A stretch of DNA of 40,987 nucleotides from positions 1 to 40,987 of the forward strand of contig JACMPF010000147.1 of assembly GCA_014377665.1 (NCBI GenBank), written 5' to 3'. A program made the translations under genes and the position numbers. Each line of letters opens with the position of its first letter. Position 1 is the stretch's first letter. The notes beneath the pieces are model-generated. The model worked only from the letters and a program-made list of their open reading frames with translations, was not told where the DNA came from and searched no databases. Source of the stretch: Pedobacter sp. Its GTDB lineage: Bacteria; Bacteroidota; Bacteroidia; Sphingobacteriales; Sphingobacteriaceae. Below, piece by piece: positions 9,323 to 19,720 of this stretch.

Positions 9323-12300
9323 ATGATGAGAAAACTAACAATTAGACATTTTGTGGGGTTGATCACGCTAAGCTTATTTCTTTTGATAAGCCTATCCGCA
9401 TCTGCCCAAACTAGGCAAATCAGTGGTAATGTTACCTCGGTCGACGGCCCTCTTCCCGGGGCCACAGTTATGATAAAAGGAACCACTACGGGTGTGGTTA
9501 CCGATCCTAAAGGTTCATTCAAGTTGGCTGTTCCCGCAAATGGAACTCTAGTAATTAGTATTCTTGGATACGACTCACAGGAGTTGGTAATAGGAGCTGC
9601 AAACACTTACGAAGTGAAGCTCGCTGCCAACGTAAGCGCGTTAAATGAGGTTGTTGTTGTAGGGTACGGTACTACTAAGCGTAAAGACCTTACTGGTTCG
9701 GTTAGCTCAGTTACTGCAGAACAGGTAGCTAAAGTGCCAGTTACTGCATTGGATCAGGCATTGCAAGGCCGTTCTTCAGGTGTGCAGGTAACTAACAATG
9801 ACGGGGCACCAGGCAGTGGTGTTACGGTATTGATACGTGGTGTTGGTAGTTTGGGTAGCAATGAGCCATTATATGTAGTTGATGGATATCCAATCACTGG
9901 TGGTCTTAACAATATCAATCCAAACGATATTGCATCAATGGATATCTTAAAGGATGCATCAGCTACTGCGATTTACGGTGTGCGTGCATCAAATGGCGTT
10001 GTGATTATTACCACTAAAAAAGGTAGAAGAGATGGTGTTGAAGTAGCATTAGATGCTTATACTTCTGTTCAGTCTGAACCTAAAAAATATAAGGTATTAA
10101 ATGCCGAGCAATGGGCAACACTTGCAAATAAGACTCCCGGTTTCGACCGTTTGCCAGAATGGGCTAACCCATCTGCTTTACAAAATGTGAACTGGCAGGA
10201 TGAAGTTTACCGCTCTGGTGTAAGACAAAATTATAATTTAGCTGTTCGTGGTGGAGGTGAAAAAGTACAGTCGTCATTTTCTGCTGGATACTTTGATCAA
10301 AAAGGGGTAGTAACGGGTTCCTATTTCAAACGAATCAACCTGGGATTGAACATTGATTATGATGCTACAAAATGGCTTAAATCGTCATCGACTGCGAAAT
10401 ATTCAAGACAAAATGCCAATAACCCTTTTGGTACTGGTGCTTTGGCAACATTAAGTGAGTTGATCCCAACTATCGGTGGTAACAAATTAACCAACCAAGC
10501 TAAAGATGAAAATGGCAATTATGGTTTCTACGACCCCGTTAATACCTATACAAGGGGCTGGAACAATCCACTTTATACTATAGAATCGCAAGACTCTAAA
10601 AATTTAACAAACTACTTTCTAGGTACCACTTCATTAGAAGCGACCTTGTTTGAAGGTCTGAAAATTAAAACTAATCTAGGCATCAATACTACCGATTATT
10701 CGGGATATTACTTTATGCCCTCAGATACGCGTTCATTAGATCAATACGGTGTTGCAAGTCCAAATATTCTTAATATTTACTCCCAAAGTGCAAACAATAC
10801 TTTTGAATGGCTGTGGGAAAATACGGTTTCTTATTCTAAAACCTTCGGCGAACATGCTGTAGATTTTGTAGGCGGTATTTCACAACAAAAAAATGAATTT
10901 CGCCAGGTTGGTGGTAACGGTAATGCGTTAATCAGTGATGCCATAAGGGATCTTTCTCAGGTTAAAAACCTGGTTGCTTTTGGAAATCAGCAGACCTTTA
11001 CGCTTGCCTCCCAATTCGCCAGACTAAACTACAAGTTTATGGATAGGTACCTTTTTACTGCCACAGTAAGACGCGATGGATCGTCTAAATTTTTCGAGGG
11101 CAATCAATATGGTGTGTTTCCTTCGGGATCAATTGCCTGGAGAGCAAAAGAAGAGTCATTCTTAAAAGATGTTAAATTTCTTTCAGATCTAAAACTGAGA
11201 GCTAGTTATGGTGAGGTTGGTAACCAGGCGGGCATCAGGCCATTCCAATACCTGGCAAGGTACAGTTCTGGAGGACCGGCGACTTCGCCTATCAACGTGG
11301 GCTATCCGTTTGGCGGCGCTTATCAAGATGGGTTAGCGTATGTCAATCTCGACAATCAAAGCCTTACTTGGGAAACTTCAAGACAGACAGATATTGGTGT
11401 AGATGCGGCATTTTTAAATGGCGACCTTAGCTTAACGGTTGATTATTATAGGAAAGATTCTAAAGACTTTTTATTGCAGATTCCAACAGCTTCGCAATCG
11501 GGTGTAACTAATTCTGCTCAAAACGCGGGCAGTATCAGAAATCAGGGTTTTGAGGTCGCTTTAAACTATAAACATACCGTGAACGACTTTACTTATGGTA
11601 TAGGTTTGAATGTTACTACGGTCAAAAATAAGCTATTAAGCATCACGCAAAATACGAGTTTTATAGGCAATCTTGTCAACCTGACGACTCCAGCTAACGG
11701 ATGGCTTCAGTTTAGTAGAACTGGGATTGGACAAGCTGTAGGCGAATTTTATGGCTACGAAAGTGTTGGTATATTCCAGACTCAAGCTGAGATTGATGCA
11801 TTGAATGCAAAAGCTCCAAGCGGAAATTACCAGGGCAATAGCTCTCAGAAGACACAACCTGGTGACCGTAAGTTTAGAGATGTTACTGGAGACGGGCAAA
11901 TCACAGCTGATGACAGAACTAGCTTAGGTAGTCCGATTCCTAAATTTTATGGTGGCGTTAACCTTGATCTTGCATATAAAGGCTTTGATTTTAATGCGTT
12001 CTTTTATGGCAGTTATGGCAACAAAATATTCAATTATCAGGCACGTAATTTAGAGAGTTTCCAGGCACCGGGCTTCGTAGGGATACAAAATGTAAGTGAA
12101 GCGTACTATAAAAATGCTTGGTCGCCAACAAATCTATCTAATCGATATGCAAGGGTGAATTATAATGACGATGTGAGCGCCAATAACGTTGCTTCCAGTA
12201 TATATGTTGAAGACGGCAGTTACCTGCGTTTACGTAATGTTACTTTGGGTTATACACTTCCTTCTAATGTTACCAAGAAACTTACCATGAGTAGGGTCAG

Positions 12301-12493
12301 GATGTATCTAGCTGCACAAAATTTGTTTACAATTACTAAATACAGCGGTCTTGATCCGGAAATTGGACAGCCAACTGGCACAGACCCTAATAATAATAAT
12401 GCCTCTTCAAATAACGCAACGGCATCTGGTGTTGATGTTGGTACTTATCCTTCGTCGAGGTTCTTTACGCTGGGTTTAAATGTGACATTCTAG
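9323..12493 (+). CDS. susC-like: SusC/RagA-family TonB-dependent outer-membrane transporter
   Basis: A 1056-residue outer-membrane protein with a signal peptide (1-29, ending SASAQ), a carboxypeptidase-regulatory-like domain (about 32-108, starting QISGNVTSVDGPLPGATV), a TonB-box-like stretch (NEVVVVGYGT), a plug domain with the SusC signatures (GAPGSGVTVLIRGVGSL, LYVVDGYPI, ILKDASATAIYGVRASNG) and a long beta-barrel ending in the typical aromatic C-terminus (FTLGLNVTF). SusC-type proteins import oligosaccharides across the outer membrane with TonB energy, lidded by the SusD partner. The next gene, 27 bases downstream, is that SusD. The start at 9323 is one codon upstream of a second possible ATG (9326). 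It is the first gene of the operon after the putative HTCS operator. Confidence 0.97.
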   Translation: MMRKLTIRHFVGLITLSLFLLISLSASAQTRQISGNVTSVDGPLPGATVMIKGTTTGVVTDPKGSFKLAVPANGTLVISILGYDSQELVIGAANTYEVKLAANVSALNEVVVVGYGTTKRKDLTGSVSSVTAEQVAKVPVTALDQALQGRSSGVQVTNNDGAPGSGVTVLIRGVGSLGSNEPLYVVDGYPITGGLNNINPNDIASMDILKDASATAIYGVRASNGVVIITTKKGRRDGVEVALDAYTSVQSEPKKYKVLNAEQWATLANKTPGFDRLPEWANPSALQNVNWQDEVYRSGVRQNYNLAVRGGGEKVQSSFSAGYFDQKGVVTGSYFKRINLGLNIDYDATKWLKSSSTAKYSRQNANNPFGTGALATLSELIPTIGGNKLTNQAKDENGNYGFYDPVNTYTRGWNNPLYTIESQDSKNLTNYFLGTTSLEATLFEGLKIKTNLGINTTDYSGYYFMPSDTRSLDQYGVASPNILNIYSQSANNTFEWLWENTVSYSKTFGEHAVDFVGGISQQKNEFRQVGGNGNALISDAIRDLSQVKNLVAFGNQQTFTLASQFARLNYKFMDRYLFTATVRRDGSSKFFEGNQYGVFPSGSIAWRAKEESFLKDVKFLSDLKLRASYGEVGNQAGIRPFQYLARYSSGGPATSPINVGYPFGGAYQDGLAYVNLDNQSLTWETSRQTDIGVDAAFLNGDLSLTVDYYRKDSKDFLLQIPTASQSGVTNSAQNAGSIRNQGFEVALNYKHTVNDFTYGIGLNVTTVKNKLLSITQNTSFIGNLVNLTTPANGWLQFSRTGIGQAVGEFYGYESVGIFQTQAEIDALNAKAPSGNYQGNSSQKTQPGDRKFRDVTGDGQITADDRTSLGSPIPKFYGGVNLDLAYKGFDFNAFFYGSYGNKIFNYQARNLESFQAPGFVGIQNVSEAYYKNAWSPTNLSNRYARVNYNDDVSANNVASSIYVEDGSYLRLRNVTLGYTLPSNVTKKLTMSRVRMYLAAQNLFTITKYSGLDPEIGQPTGTDPNNNNASSNNATASGVDVGTYPSSRFFTLGLNVTF

Positions 12494-12520
12494 ACGATAT
12501 TAAAGTAATAGAAACGTATA

Positions 12521-14137
12521 ATGAAAAACAAAAAATATTTATATATACTAGCAGTTGGACTGATAGTATTGACGCCCTTTAGTTGTAAGAAAGGGTTCCT
12601 GAATCAGACCGATTCATCTAACCCTACTGCGCAGGCTTTGTTCGACAAACCCGCTGACGGCATTGCATTGGTAAATGCCATCTATGATACGTACCAAAAT
12701 GCTGATTTGTTAAAAAAGTCTCTATGGTATTATGCCAATTTTCAGACTCATGACTTTTTTAATTGGGGTAATGATAGGTTTTACAATACCTACGCGATTC
12801 CAAGTACATTCGGTGGTATCCAGGTATTTTGGCAGCGTGCATATATCGGTATTGCACGTGCAAATTCGGCCATAGAGATCTTGAAAACAATGAAGGTTAA
12901 AGGTGTACTTAACGAAGCATTGGCCAATCGCCTGACAGGTGAAGTTTACTTTCTTCGAGGTATGACCTATTATTATCTTGCATCTAGCTTTGGTGGTGTG
13001 CCTTTAGAATTGTCGAACGGTGCTAATGATGGTTTAAAACCAAGAAATAGCCAGACTGAAGTATTTACACAAGTAGAGGCGGATCTTAAACTTGCGGCAG
13101 AATTACTACCTTGGAAGGAAGGTTATGGCGCTTCAGATCTAGGTCGTGCTACAAAAGGAGCTGCATTGGGTTATCTTGGTGCGTCACAAATGTGGCTAAA
13201 GAAATATGCGGAGGCTTTGGTAAATTTCAATCAGCTTAACGGTAAGTATAAATTAATGCCGAGGTTTATCGATATACATGAATATGATAAAGAAAACAAT
13301 GCCGAGTCTATCTTTGAAGTACAATTTATAGCTGCAGGTACCCAGAGTTGGGGTGGGGGTAACGAAGTAGCATGGATTGGTTCTTTTGGTATGCCAGAGG
13401 AGGTATCAAACTTTGGTTACGATTATGGAAACAAAATTTTATATGATGGCTTTCAGGCAGGCGATCTTCGTAAAGAAGCCTCTATTATTGGTCCAGGCGA
13501 TGTTCACCCGAGTCCGGCCATAATTGCCAAGGGGGGCATTAAATCTTATCCGCTGGTAATTGCAGGCTTTGCTAGCACAGATGCTACTGTTAAGACTAAA
13601 TATACCGGCGTGGATGGAAAAATCATCAATACCTGTGGCACATTGACTCGCCCTTGGGTAGGAACAGACAATGCAATACCAAGAAGTGGGTATTATAGTA
13701 CGAAAATGTGGCGCGATCCTACATTGGATGGCAACTCTGGTGTTTCTAATATTTTTGGAGCACAAAACCAGATCCTTCTACGTTATGGAGAAATTCTATT
13801 GAGCAAAGCAGAATGCCAAGCCAGAACAGGCGATAATGCAGGCGCCTTAGCTACCTTGAAAGTACTTCGCGACAGAGCTTTTGGCGGTACTGCACCAGCG
13901 GTTTTTATGAGTGAAGGCAAAGTTATAACTGATCCGCTTCAAATGGTATATCACGATTATCGTCATGAGCTTACGGGTGAATATTCGACATTCTATAACC
14001 TAAGAAGAGCAGGTGTTGCTACGTCGTTTGTTCAGGAAGTTTATAATATCACGATTCCTAGAGGACGCGAATTATACCCAATTCCTCAATACGAGATCGG
14101 CCTAAATCCAAACTTAGTACCAAATGACGGATACTAA
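12521..14137 (+). CDS. susD-like: SusD/RagB-family surface glycan-binding lipoprotein
   Basis: A 538-residue protein with a lipoprotein signal and probable lipidated C22 (LTPFSC). The N-terminal half has the SusD TPR-like pattern: FLNQTD after the cysteine, YQNADLLKKSLWYY, YIGIARANSAIEIL and LTGEVYFLRGMTYYYLASSFGG. The C-terminal half has LRYGEILLSKAECQARTGD and a terminal IPQYEIGLNPNL, as in RagB/SusD proteins. It caps the SusC channel at the cell surface and captures oligosaccharides. It follows susC by 27 bases and is followed by a strong hairpin, so susC-susD can be transcribed as a unit, with read-through or a new promoter needed for the downstream genes. Confidence 0.96.
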   Translation: MKNKKYLYILAVGLIVLTPFSCKKGFLNQTDSSNPTAQALFDKPADGIALVNAIYDTYQNADLLKKSLWYYANFQTHDFFNWGNDRFYNTYAIPSTFGGIQVFWQRAYIGIARANSAIEILKTMKVKGVLNEALANRLTGEVYFLRGMTYYYLASSFGGVPLELSNGANDGLKPRNSQTEVFTQVEADLKLAAELLPWKEGYGASDLGRATKGAALGYLGASQMWLKKYAEALVNFNQLNGKYKLMPRFIDIHEYDKENNAESIFEVQFIAAGTQSWGGGNEVAWIGSFGMPEEVSNFGYDYGNKILYDGFQAGDLRKEASIIGPGDVHPSPAIIAKGGIKSYPLVIAGFASTDATVKTKYTGVDGKIINTCGTLTRPWVGTDNAIPRSGYYSTKMWRDPTLDGNSGVSNIFGAQNQILLRYGEILLSKAECQARTGDNAGALATLKVLRDRAFGGTAPAVFMSEGKVITDPLQMVYHDYRHELTGEYSTFYNLRRAGVATSFVQEVYNITIPRGRELYPIPQYEIGLNPNLVPNDGY

Positions 14138-14157
14138 ATAACAAACATTATATTTAT

Positions 14158-14190
14158 AAAGGATCCTTCTGCAATGAGGGATCCTTTTTC
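14158..14190 (+). terminator. Rho-independent terminator-like hairpin after susD
   Basis: AAAGGATCC (14158-14166) pairs perfectly with GGATCCTTT (14179-14187) across a 12-base loop, and the run TTTTT follows on (14185-14189). The hairpin lies 20 bases after the susD stop and 52 bases before the next start. It probably lowers expression of the downstream genes relative to susCD rather than fully separating them. This attenuation role is an inference. Confidence 0.7.
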
Positions 14191-14239
14191 TTATTTTACT
14201 AACCACTTAAACTAAAATCCTTTATTGCTAAACTTATAC

Positions 14240-17200
14240 ATGAATAGAATTCCATTTGTGCTGAACGTTATATTGGTCTTATTCAGTTCATCCTGTAACA
14301 AGCCGGCACTGTTTGAGCAAATATCATCAGCTCATTCCGGTATCCATTTTAATAATCTGATAACAGAATCTGACACAGTAAACCCGCTAGATTTGGTGAA
14401 TATTTATAATGGTGGAGGGGTTGGAGTAGGTGATTTCAATGGTGATGGTTTAGCAGATCTGTATTTTACAGGAAATATGGTGTCGAGCCGACTTTACGTG
14501 AATAAAGGAAATTTTAAGTTTGAGGACATTACTGAAAAGGCTGGAGTGGATGGCGCAGGCCGATGGGGAAGGGGAGTATCTGTAGTTGATATTAATAACG
14601 ATGGTTTGTTGGATATATACGTTTGCAATACTATTTCTAAAGTCGCAGCAAAGCGCCACAATCTCCTGTATATAAACCAAGGCGTAAAGAAAGATGGGGT
14701 ACCCGTTTTTAAAGATATGTCTGTGGAGTATCGCTTAGAGGCGGGCTATCAATCTACAATGGCCAACTTTTTCGATTACGATAATGATGGTGACTTAGAT
14801 ATGTACCTGACTGTAAACAGTGCTTCCGCCAGTTATAACCCGAATTTGTTTGGAACGGTAAATTACAACGACAACCATAGTCTGGGGCAAATTTTCCGTA
14901 ATGATTGGGATGATAAACTAGGGCACGGTCGTTTTGTAAATGTTACCAAGGAGGCTGGGCTTAACCGTGATGGATTTGGCCACGCTGCAACAACTGTTGA
15001 CTTTAATGACGACGGATGGAAAGACATTTATATCTCTAATGACTTCTCTGGTGATAACCTATTGTACATTAACAACCACAACGGTACTTTTACCAATCGA
15101 TCAAAAGAGTATTTTAAACACACCTCCTATAATGCAATGGGGCAGGATGTAATTGATATAAATAATGATGGCCTTGCAGATGTAATTGAATTGGATATGA
15201 ATCCAGAAGACAATTACCGTAAAAAAATGATGCTTGGTCCTAACAGCTATCAAACCTTCCAGAATTTTGATCAGTATGGCTACCAATATCAATATGTTCG
15301 TAATACATTACAGCTAAACCAAGGACCCAGGGTAGGACAGCTGGGTGAAATCGGTGCGCCCGCTTTTAGTGAAATAGGATTTTTAAGTGGTATTGCCCAG
15401 ACGGACTGGAGCTGGACCCCTTTAGTGGCTGATTTTGATAACGATGGTTTCCGCGACATGATTATTACCAACGGTTTCCCACGTGATGTCTCCGATCGCG
15501 ATTTTATGACCTATCGGCAGGAGGCCTTTGCCATTACCGCAAAGCAAACTATTATCAAGCAAATCCCAGAGATTAAGCTTCATAATTATGGTTTTGCCAA
15601 CAATGGCGACCTTACTTTCAAAGATGTAAGTACCGATTGGGGACTTCAATTACCGACTTTTTCAAACGGCGCAGTTTACGCCGATCTGGACAACGATGGT
15701 GCCCTCGATATGATCATTAACAATATTAATGATGAAGCACTGGTTTATCGTAATACTTCAAGAGATGATAAAACGGTTAATTCCAGGCACTACCTACAAA
15801 TTGGTTTTACCGGTGATAAAATGAATTTAAATGGCCTTGGTGCAACGGTAAATGTCTATTACGATCGTGATAAGCAACAGGTTTATGAAAATACCCCTTA
15901 TAGAGGCTACTTGTCGACTGTACAAGGTATTGCTCATTTCGGTTTAGGAAAAGTATCCACTGTTGATTCTGTAGTTATAAGATGGCCAGATGGTAAAAAG
16001 CAAAAGCTGACTCAGGTAAAGGCAGATCAAATGCTAAGTTTGAAGTACGCAGATGCTACCCATAGCTATTTACCTGTTTTGCAGAAGAATGCCAATGGCT
16101 TGTTTAAAGAAATTACCGACTCGCTAACCCTTCATTATTCCAGCAAGGATGCTAGCTTCATTGATTTTAATGTCCAAAAGCTGATGCCGCATAAGCTCTC
16201 CGAATATAGCCCTGGAATAGCAGTCGGCGATCTGAACAGCGACGGTTTAGATGATATGGTAGTTGGTGGAAATGCTTACAATCCAACACAGTTGTTTTTT
16301 CAGCAGCGCGATGGGAAGTTTAAGCAAAAAGATTTGTTTCCAAAGGTGGCACTAGAAACACCATATTATAAAGATGCGGGGATTCTGCTTTTTGATGCCA
16401 ATGGCGATGGCAACCTTGACCTATATACTGCGAGCGGAGGATATGAAGCTGCAGCCAATAGTCCGGAATACCAGGACAGGCTATACATAAATGATGGTAA
16501 AGGAAACTTTAAATTGGATAAATCGGCAATTCCGGCAAACCTTACCAGTAAGTTGTGTGTGCGGGCAATTGATTATAACAAGGACGGCAAGCTTGATTTG
16601 TTTATTTCCGGGAGGGTAAAACCATGGGAATATCCCGAGCCCGTATCAAGTCTTATCTTACGCAACGATAGCCACGATGGAATTGCAAAATTTACAGATG
16701 TTACTGCAGAGGTAGCACCTGCTTTAAAAAATATAGGATTAGTATGCGATGCCTTGTTTACTGATTTTGACAACGATGGTTGGCAGGATCTGATCATGGT
16801 AGGGGAATGGATGCCGATTACAATGCTCAGAAATGATAAAGGGAAATTTGTAAATGTTACGGCTAACACCGGCGTATCAGACAAGTTGGGCTGGTGGAGT
16901 TCCATTGTTGCTGGAGATTTCCGCAATTCGGGGCATACAGATTACATTATAGGTAACCTGGGGCAAAATAGCTTGATGCAGGCCAGTGATGAATATCCGG
17001 TTTACATCACCGCAAAGAATTTCGATAACAGTGGTTACAGTGCTATACCGTCTCTTTTCTTGAAAGATGAGAAGGGAGAACGCAAGGAGTTTCCGGTATC
17101 TGGCAGGGATGATATGGCAAAACAAATGATCAGTATGAAAAAAAAGTTTACCAATTATAAATCGTACGCAAAAGCCACTATTGATGAAATACTAAGTCCT

Positions 17201-17815
17201 GAGCAGCGAAAGGGAGCGTTAAGGTTAAAGGCCAATATGCTTAAGTCTTGCTACCTGCGTAATGATGGAAATGGTAAATTCAAACTTATCCCTTTACCCA
17301 TGCAAGCCCAGCTATCGGTAATTAACGGTATGGAGGTTGGAGATTTTGATGCTGATGGTAACCTTGACGTAATGATGAATGGTAACGATTATGGAACGGA
17401 TGCATCTATTGGGCGATATGATGCGCTCAACGGTTTAATACTAAAAGGCAATGGCAAGGGTGGTTTCAAACCGTTAAGCATATTGCAAAGTGGAATTTAT
17501 ATACCTGGTAATGGCAAGGCCTTAGTAAAACTAAGTAACGGCAAGGGAGAGGTATTGGTAGCTGCCAGTCAGCATAAAGACTTTATTAAAATATTTAAAC
17601 AAAAGTTTATAGCTAGTACTATTGCTGTACAACCAGATGATTCCTACGCTATTATCCAATACAAAAATGGGAAAACAGCCAGACAGGAGTTTTATTATGG
17701 ATCATCTTTTTTATCGCAGTCGGCAAGGTTTATTAGCAATAACGGCAATGTTAAATATATAAATATTGTAAATAATGCGGGTAAACAACGCAGTTTACCT
17801 TTAGGAATTAATTGA
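14240..17815 (+). CDS. FG-GAP/VCBS-repeat lipoprotein with ASPIC/UnbV domain (CRTAC1-like)
   Basis: The chosen ATG at 14240 gives 1191 residues with a compact lipoprotein signal (MNRIPFVLNVILVLFSSSC, lipid cysteine C19). An upstream TTG (14225) would only add five residues. At least ten acidic repeat motifs of the FG-GAP/VCBS type are visible: DFNGDGLADL, DINNDGLLDI, DYDNDGDLDM, DFNDDGWKDI, DFDNDGFRDM, DLDNDGALDM, DANGDGNLDL, DYNKDGKLDL, DFDNDGWQDL and DFDADGNLDV. These form calcium-binding propeller blades. An ASPIC/UnbV domain sits at about residues 517-610 (NGLGATVNVYY, GYLSTVQGIAHFGLG, VVIRWPDGKKQ). No catalytic residues can be assigned. Such proteins are common beside SusCD pairs and are probably surface-exposed binding or scaffold proteins. 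It is followed by the DUF1080 gene after 67 bases. Confidence 0.9.
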   Translation: MNRIPFVLNVILVLFSSSCNKPALFEQISSAHSGIHFNNLITESDTVNPLDLVNIYNGGGVGVGDFNGDGLADLYFTGNMVSSRLYVNKGNFKFEDITEKAGVDGAGRWGRGVSVVDINNDGLLDIYVCNTISKVAAKRHNLLYINQGVKKDGVPVFKDMSVEYRLEAGYQSTMANFFDYDNDGDLDMYLTVNSASASYNPNLFGTVNYNDNHSLGQIFRNDWDDKLGHGRFVNVTKEAGLNRDGFGHAATTVDFNDDGWKDIYISNDFSGDNLLYINNHNGTFTNRSKEYFKHTSYNAMGQDVIDINNDGLADVIELDMNPEDNYRKKMMLGPNSYQTFQNFDQYGYQYQYVRNTLQLNQGPRVGQLGEIGAPAFSEIGFLSGIAQTDWSWTPLVADFDNDGFRDMIITNGFPRDVSDRDFMTYRQEAFAITAKQTIIKQIPEIKLHNYGFANNGDLTFKDVSTDWGLQLPTFSNGAVYADLDNDGALDMIINNINDEALVYRNTSRDDKTVNSRHYLQIGFTGDKMNLNGLGATVNVYYDRDKQQVYENTPYRGYLSTVQGIAHFGLGKVSTVDSVVIRWPDGKKQKLTQVKADQMLSLKYADATHSYLPVLQKNANGLFKEITDSLTLHYSSKDASFIDFNVQKLMPHKLSEYSPGIAVGDLNSDGLDDMVVGGNAYNPTQLFFQQRDGKFKQKDLFPKVALETPYYKDAGILLFDANGDGNLDLYTASGGYEAAANSPEYQDRLYINDGKGNFKLDKSAIPANLTSKLCVRAIDYNKDGKLDLFISGRVKPWEYPEPVSSLILRNDSHDGIAKFTDVTAEVAPALKNIGLVCDALFTDFDNDGWQDLIMVGEWMPITMLRNDKGKFVNVTANTGVSDKLGWWSSIVAGDFRNSGHTDYIIGNLGQNSLMQASDEYPVYITAKNFDNSGYSAIPSLFLKDEKGERKEFPVSGRDDMAKQMISMKKKFTNYKSYAKATIDEILSPEQRKGALRLKANMLKSCYLRNDGNGKFKLIPLPMQAQLSVINGMEVGDFDADGNLDVMMNGNDYGTDASIGRYDALNGLILKGNGKGGFKPLSILQSGIYIPGNGKALVKLSNGKGEVLVAASQHKDFIKIFKQKFIASTIAVQPDDSYAIIQYKNGKTARQEFYYGSSFLSQSARFISNNGNVKYINIVNNAGKQRSLPLGIN

Positions 17816-17882
17816 GTGCTAAGGGAATTAAAGAACTAAACAAACACAGCGCTCATTAATTAGTGGGCCTAAATAATGAAAA

Positions 17883-19712
17883 ATGAATAGACAACATTAC
17901 ACGCAATTTTGCATTGCTTTGCTACTGGTCAATCTATTAGGGATAGGTGATATAAGCGCACAGTCGCTTAAAAGCCAAATTCCTTTAAATGATTTACTGG
18001 CCTTTACAACACCTGCCAAAAATTGGGAAATAGTAGGTAAAGTTCATGCTGACTTAAATATCATCAATGAATTTACAGTTGTAAAGGGCGAGGGTATTTT
18101 GGTTAACCGGGTTGATAAAATGAAATCCGGTAGCGATCTTAATTTTGCCCTGCAACATGGAGATATAGATATAGAGATGGACTACATGATGTCAAGAGGA
18201 GCAAGCTCCGGCATCTTTTTACAAGGGCGCTATGAGGTCAAATTGTCGGATAGCTGGGGAATAATAAACCCTAAATCAAGTGACAATGGTGGTGTCTATG
18301 AGCGCTGGGACGATTCCAAACCTGAGGGACAAAAGGCTTACGAGGGTCATGCACCCCGTCAGAATGTAAGTAGGGCACCTGGCCTTTGGCAGCACATTAA
18401 AGTATCATTCCAAGCACCACGATTTGATGATAAAGGAGTTAAGACTGCTAACGCCAAAATACTTTACTTATGGTTAAATGGGATCCTAGTACAGGAAAAC
18501 ATAGAACTGTCAGGACCTACGAAGGGTGCGTTAGACAATAAAGAAGTCGCTGATGGACCGTTAAGGTTTCAGGGGAATCAGGGGGCTGTTGCATTTAAGA
18601 ACATAAGTTATACTAATTTTAACAAGTCGCATCCTAAAATATCTCAACTTAAATATGTGGTTTACAAAGGCAATTTTTCAGAGGAACCAGACTATAAGGC
18701 TTTTAAGCCTGAAGCGCAGGGAACACCTTTAATGCTGACATCAAGCGTGGTTAAGCTCGATAATGAATTTGTGCTAAAATATACAGGCTTTTTGAATATC
18801 GCTGAACCTGGTGAGTACAGGTTTAAATTAAGCGTTCCCGGTGGAAATGGAACTTTGAAAATTAACAATATTAAAGTCGTAGACACGAAAGAATTCACCG
18901 GAGTAGGTGCTTCTGTTCTTGCTGTTGCTGAGCTTCCCTTCGAGATCTTTTACACTAAAAATGTAGACTGGGCTAAGGCAGCTTTGGGGCTAACGGTGAC
19001 TGGTCCAGGTATCCGTGAGTATTTACTGAGTGATGTTAACGTTAGCTCGCTCGAGGCCATTGACAAAATACTTATTAATGCAAAAGAAAACACGATACTC
19101 CGCAGCTTTACGGACCTTCCAGGTAATATTCGCGTAAATCATGCTGTAGGCGTAGGAAGTCCAGAACAGTTGCATTATACCTACGATTTAGATAACGGTA
19201 TGATCGTTCAACTTTGGCGCGGAGAATTTTTGGATGCAACGCCAATGTGGCACGAACGTGGTGATGGCTCTTCCCGCCCAGCTGGTTCTGTGCAGTATTT
19301 TGGAAAACCCGCTCCAGCCATTCGCAGGCTAATGACTGGAGATGCTGCATGGGTTACGGATACTACAGGTACCGATTTCAAACCAAAAGGCTATACGCTT
19401 GCAGATGGACGCCCTACATTTAAATATTTGATTTATGGTACATTGGTAAATGATGCCAGCACAGTGATGCCAGAAGGAAAAGGCATACGCAGGGAACTGA
19501 GTCTGGAAAGTCCTGTCACAGGGACATTTGTACGCTTAGCTACAGGTAGGAAAATTGAAGTGATTAAAAGCGGAATGTACTGTATAGATGATAATTATTA
19601 CATCAGTTTAGACGGTACCGGAGGCGAAAAGCCCGTAATACGAAATTCCGGTAGCTTTCAGGAGCTAATCATTCCCATTAAACAAAAATTAACTTATTCG
19701 ATCATTCTATAA
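17883..19712 (+). CDS. Exported DUF1080 (3-keto-disaccharide hydrolase-like) multidomain protein
   Basis: A 609-residue protein with a signal peptide ending DISAQS (about residue 27). Residues about 33-245 are a DUF1080/3-keto-disaccharide hydrolase jelly-roll with its usual landmarks: DIEMDYMMSRGASSGIFLQGRYEV, GGVYERWD, GLWQHIKVSFQAPRF and LRFQGNQGAVAFKNISY, here quoted only in part as motifs. Residues about 257-385 look PA14-like (LKYTGFLNIAEPGEYRFKLS). Residues about 400-609 form a beta-rich C-terminal region that I do not recognise. Some DUF1080 enzymes cleave 3-keto-glycosides made by a sugar 3-oxidase, while others only bind glycans. No GFO/IDH-type oxidase is seen in this window. The next gene starts 8 bases after its stop, implying translational coupling to the cytochrome-bearing protein. 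Confidence 0.85.
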   Translation: MNRQHYTQFCIALLLVNLLGIGDISAQSLKSQIPLNDLLAFTTPAKNWEIVGKVHADLNIINEFTVVKGEGILVNRVDKMKSGSDLNFALQHGDIDIEMDYMMSRGASSGIFLQGRYEVKLSDSWGIINPKSSDNGGVYERWDDSKPEGQKAYEGHAPRQNVSRAPGLWQHIKVSFQAPRFDDKGVKTANAKILYLWLNGILVQENIELSGPTKGALDNKEVADGPLRFQGNQGAVAFKNISYTNFNKSHPKISQLKYVVYKGNFSEEPDYKAFKPEAQGTPLMLTSSVVKLDNEFVLKYTGFLNIAEPGEYRFKLSVPGGNGTLKINNIKVVDTKEFTGVGASVLAVAELPFEIFYTKNVDWAKAALGLTVTGPGIREYLLSDVNVSSLEAIDKILINAKENTILRSFTDLPGNIRVNHAVGVGSPEQLHYTYDLDNGMIVQLWRGEFLDATPMWHERGDGSSRPAGSVQYFGKPAPAIRRLMTGDAAWVTDTTGTDFKPKGYTLADGRPTFKYLIYGTLVNDASTVMPEGKGIRRELSLESPVTGTFVRLATGRKIEVIKSGMYCIDDNYYISLDGTGGEKPVIRNSGSFQELIIPIKQKLTYSIIL

Positions 19713-19720
19713 ATAAGGTT

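Noticed and set aside
15422..15649. Antisense open frames opposite the FG-GAP repeats
   Set aside because: The repeated GATNNNGATGG codons leave few stops on the other strand. The frames have no start context, no homology and no spacing suggesting genes.
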